Source: an uncultured Desulfohalobiaceae bacterium (GTDB taxonomy: Bacteria; Desulfobacterota; Desulfovibrionia; Desulfovibrionales; Desulfonatronovibrionaceae). Taken from it: a DNA stretch of 8,716 nt. Under the pieces are notes generated by a model. That model searched no databases and had not been told where the DNA came from. It saw only the letters and a list, made by a program, of their open reading frames with translations. Position 1 is the stretch's first letter, and every line of letters starts with the position of its first letter. The position numbers and the translations under genes were made by a program. Location: the NCBI GenBank assembly GCA_913055195.1, contig CAJXJU010000036.1, forward strand, positions 1-8,716, read 5' to 3'. Below are positions 7,471-8,716 of the stretch, piece by piece.

Positions 7471-7499
7471 TGCATAGCCAAATGGGTCATGATTATCAA
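7471..7499 (-). promoter_or_regulatory. Candidate promoter for rfbB-rfbD
   Basis: On the minus strand TTGATA (7494-7499, five of six bases of TTGACA) is followed after 17 bp by TATGCA (7471-7476, three of six bases of TATAAT). A start site near 7464 would leave a leader of about 30 nt. The spacing is ideal, but the -10 box is weak. Confidence 0.3.
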
Positions 7500-7629
7500 G
7501 TGGCTCTTGCTAAAAGTTGGTAAGTGGCATAAAAAGGATTGCGTCTGTGGGCGGTTAACTCAGCTTTTAACAAAAAAGCAACCTCATAACTGCTTAAAAT
7601 TACTAATTTTATTCACCAATACAAACACT

Positions 7630-7659
7630 GCGACTGCCAAAAACGGAGTTTTGAGTCGC
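7630..7659. other. Imperfect 12-bp hairpin upstream of mntA
   Basis: Outer arms GCGACT (7630-7635) and AGTCGC (7654-7659) are exact complements. Inner arms CAAAAAC (7638-7644) and GTTTTG (7648-7653) pair with one bulged A around a GGA loop. Two bases bulge on the left side. There is no T-tract on either side, so it is not a good terminator. It may be an operator for the toxin-antitoxin pair, or a remnant of the insertion boundary. Confidence 0.4.
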
Positions 7660-7704
7660 CTCATTAAAGTGACAATTTATGAATATCACTGAAAAAGGCA
7701 AAAG

Positions 7705-8716
<1,012 letters not shown>

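Larger units (their letters stand above)
7435..7704. other. Intergenic region between divergent rfbB and mntA; no gene seen
   Basis: This 270-bp gap holds the candidate rfbB promoter, two AAGTGGC direct repeats 24 bp apart (7498-7504 and 7522-7528) and a two-part hairpin at 7630-7659. Composition turns AT-rich from about 7570, so the join between the host-like cluster and the foreign-looking block probably lies somewhere in this gap. The short reading frames here show no ribosome site or recognisable protein. Confidence 0.5.

Noticed and set aside
7572..7595. Terminator-like AAGCA/TGCTT stem followed by T residues on the minus strand
   Set aside because: The stem has only five Watson-Crick pairs, and no minus-strand gene lies upstream of it to be terminated.
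7489..7692. 67-codon plus-strand frame in the rfbB-mntA gap
   Set aside because: No ribosome site, no recognisable domain, and it overlaps the candidate rfbB promoter and the hairpin.

Overview
The window is mostly a minus-strand gene cluster of a Gram-negative, probably anaerobic bacterium. Reading along the minus strand (right to left) the order is rfbB, rfbD, hrcA, grpE, dnaK, a terminator, then a partial lipoprotein gene related to penicillin-binding-protein activators. The moderate GC, HrcA/CIRCE-type heat-shock control and a large periplasmic-binding lipoprotein next to dnaK suggest a Desulfobacterota (sulfate-reducer-like) host. That placement is inference from protein style, not a database result.

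Right part of the cluster (5552-7434, minus): rfbB and rfbD overlap by 4 bp and encode two steps of dTDP-L-rhamnose synthesis. The other two enzymes (RmlA, RmlC) are not in the window. Centre (1770-5488, minus): hrcA-grpE-dnaK is a classical class I heat-shock operon. A CIRCE-like operator with an 8-bp instead of 9-bp spacer lies just upstream of hrcA, and a TTGACA -35 box overlaps the rfbD stop codon. A 10-bp hairpin separates hrcA from grpE, an AT-rich palindrome cluster separates grpE from dnaK, and an intrinsic terminator follows dnaK.

Left part (1-1557, minus): a lipoprotein gene running off the edge. Fifteen in-register 7-bp repeats lie inside its signal-peptide region, and a Ser/Asn-rich insertion sits in its ligand-binding domain. 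The leader carries a related sequence in the opposite orientation, giving a 16-bp perfect inverted repeat.

Right end (7705-8716, plus): an AT-rich block that looks foreign. It starts with an MntA-HepT (MNT/HEPN) toxin-antitoxin pair. The HepT reading frame does not stop after its domain. It continues in frame into an internal piece of class I ketol-acid reductoisomerase (IlvC), then into the C-terminal part of a methylthioadenosine/S-adenosylhomocysteine nucleosidase (MTAN), and reaches the window edge still open. The IlvC and MTAN pieces read like Campylobacterota proteins. Neither can be a working enzyme. The simplest explanation is a chimeric assembly or amplification product; a real gene-fragment fusion is the alternative. 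This is the strangest part of the window and the first thing to verify.
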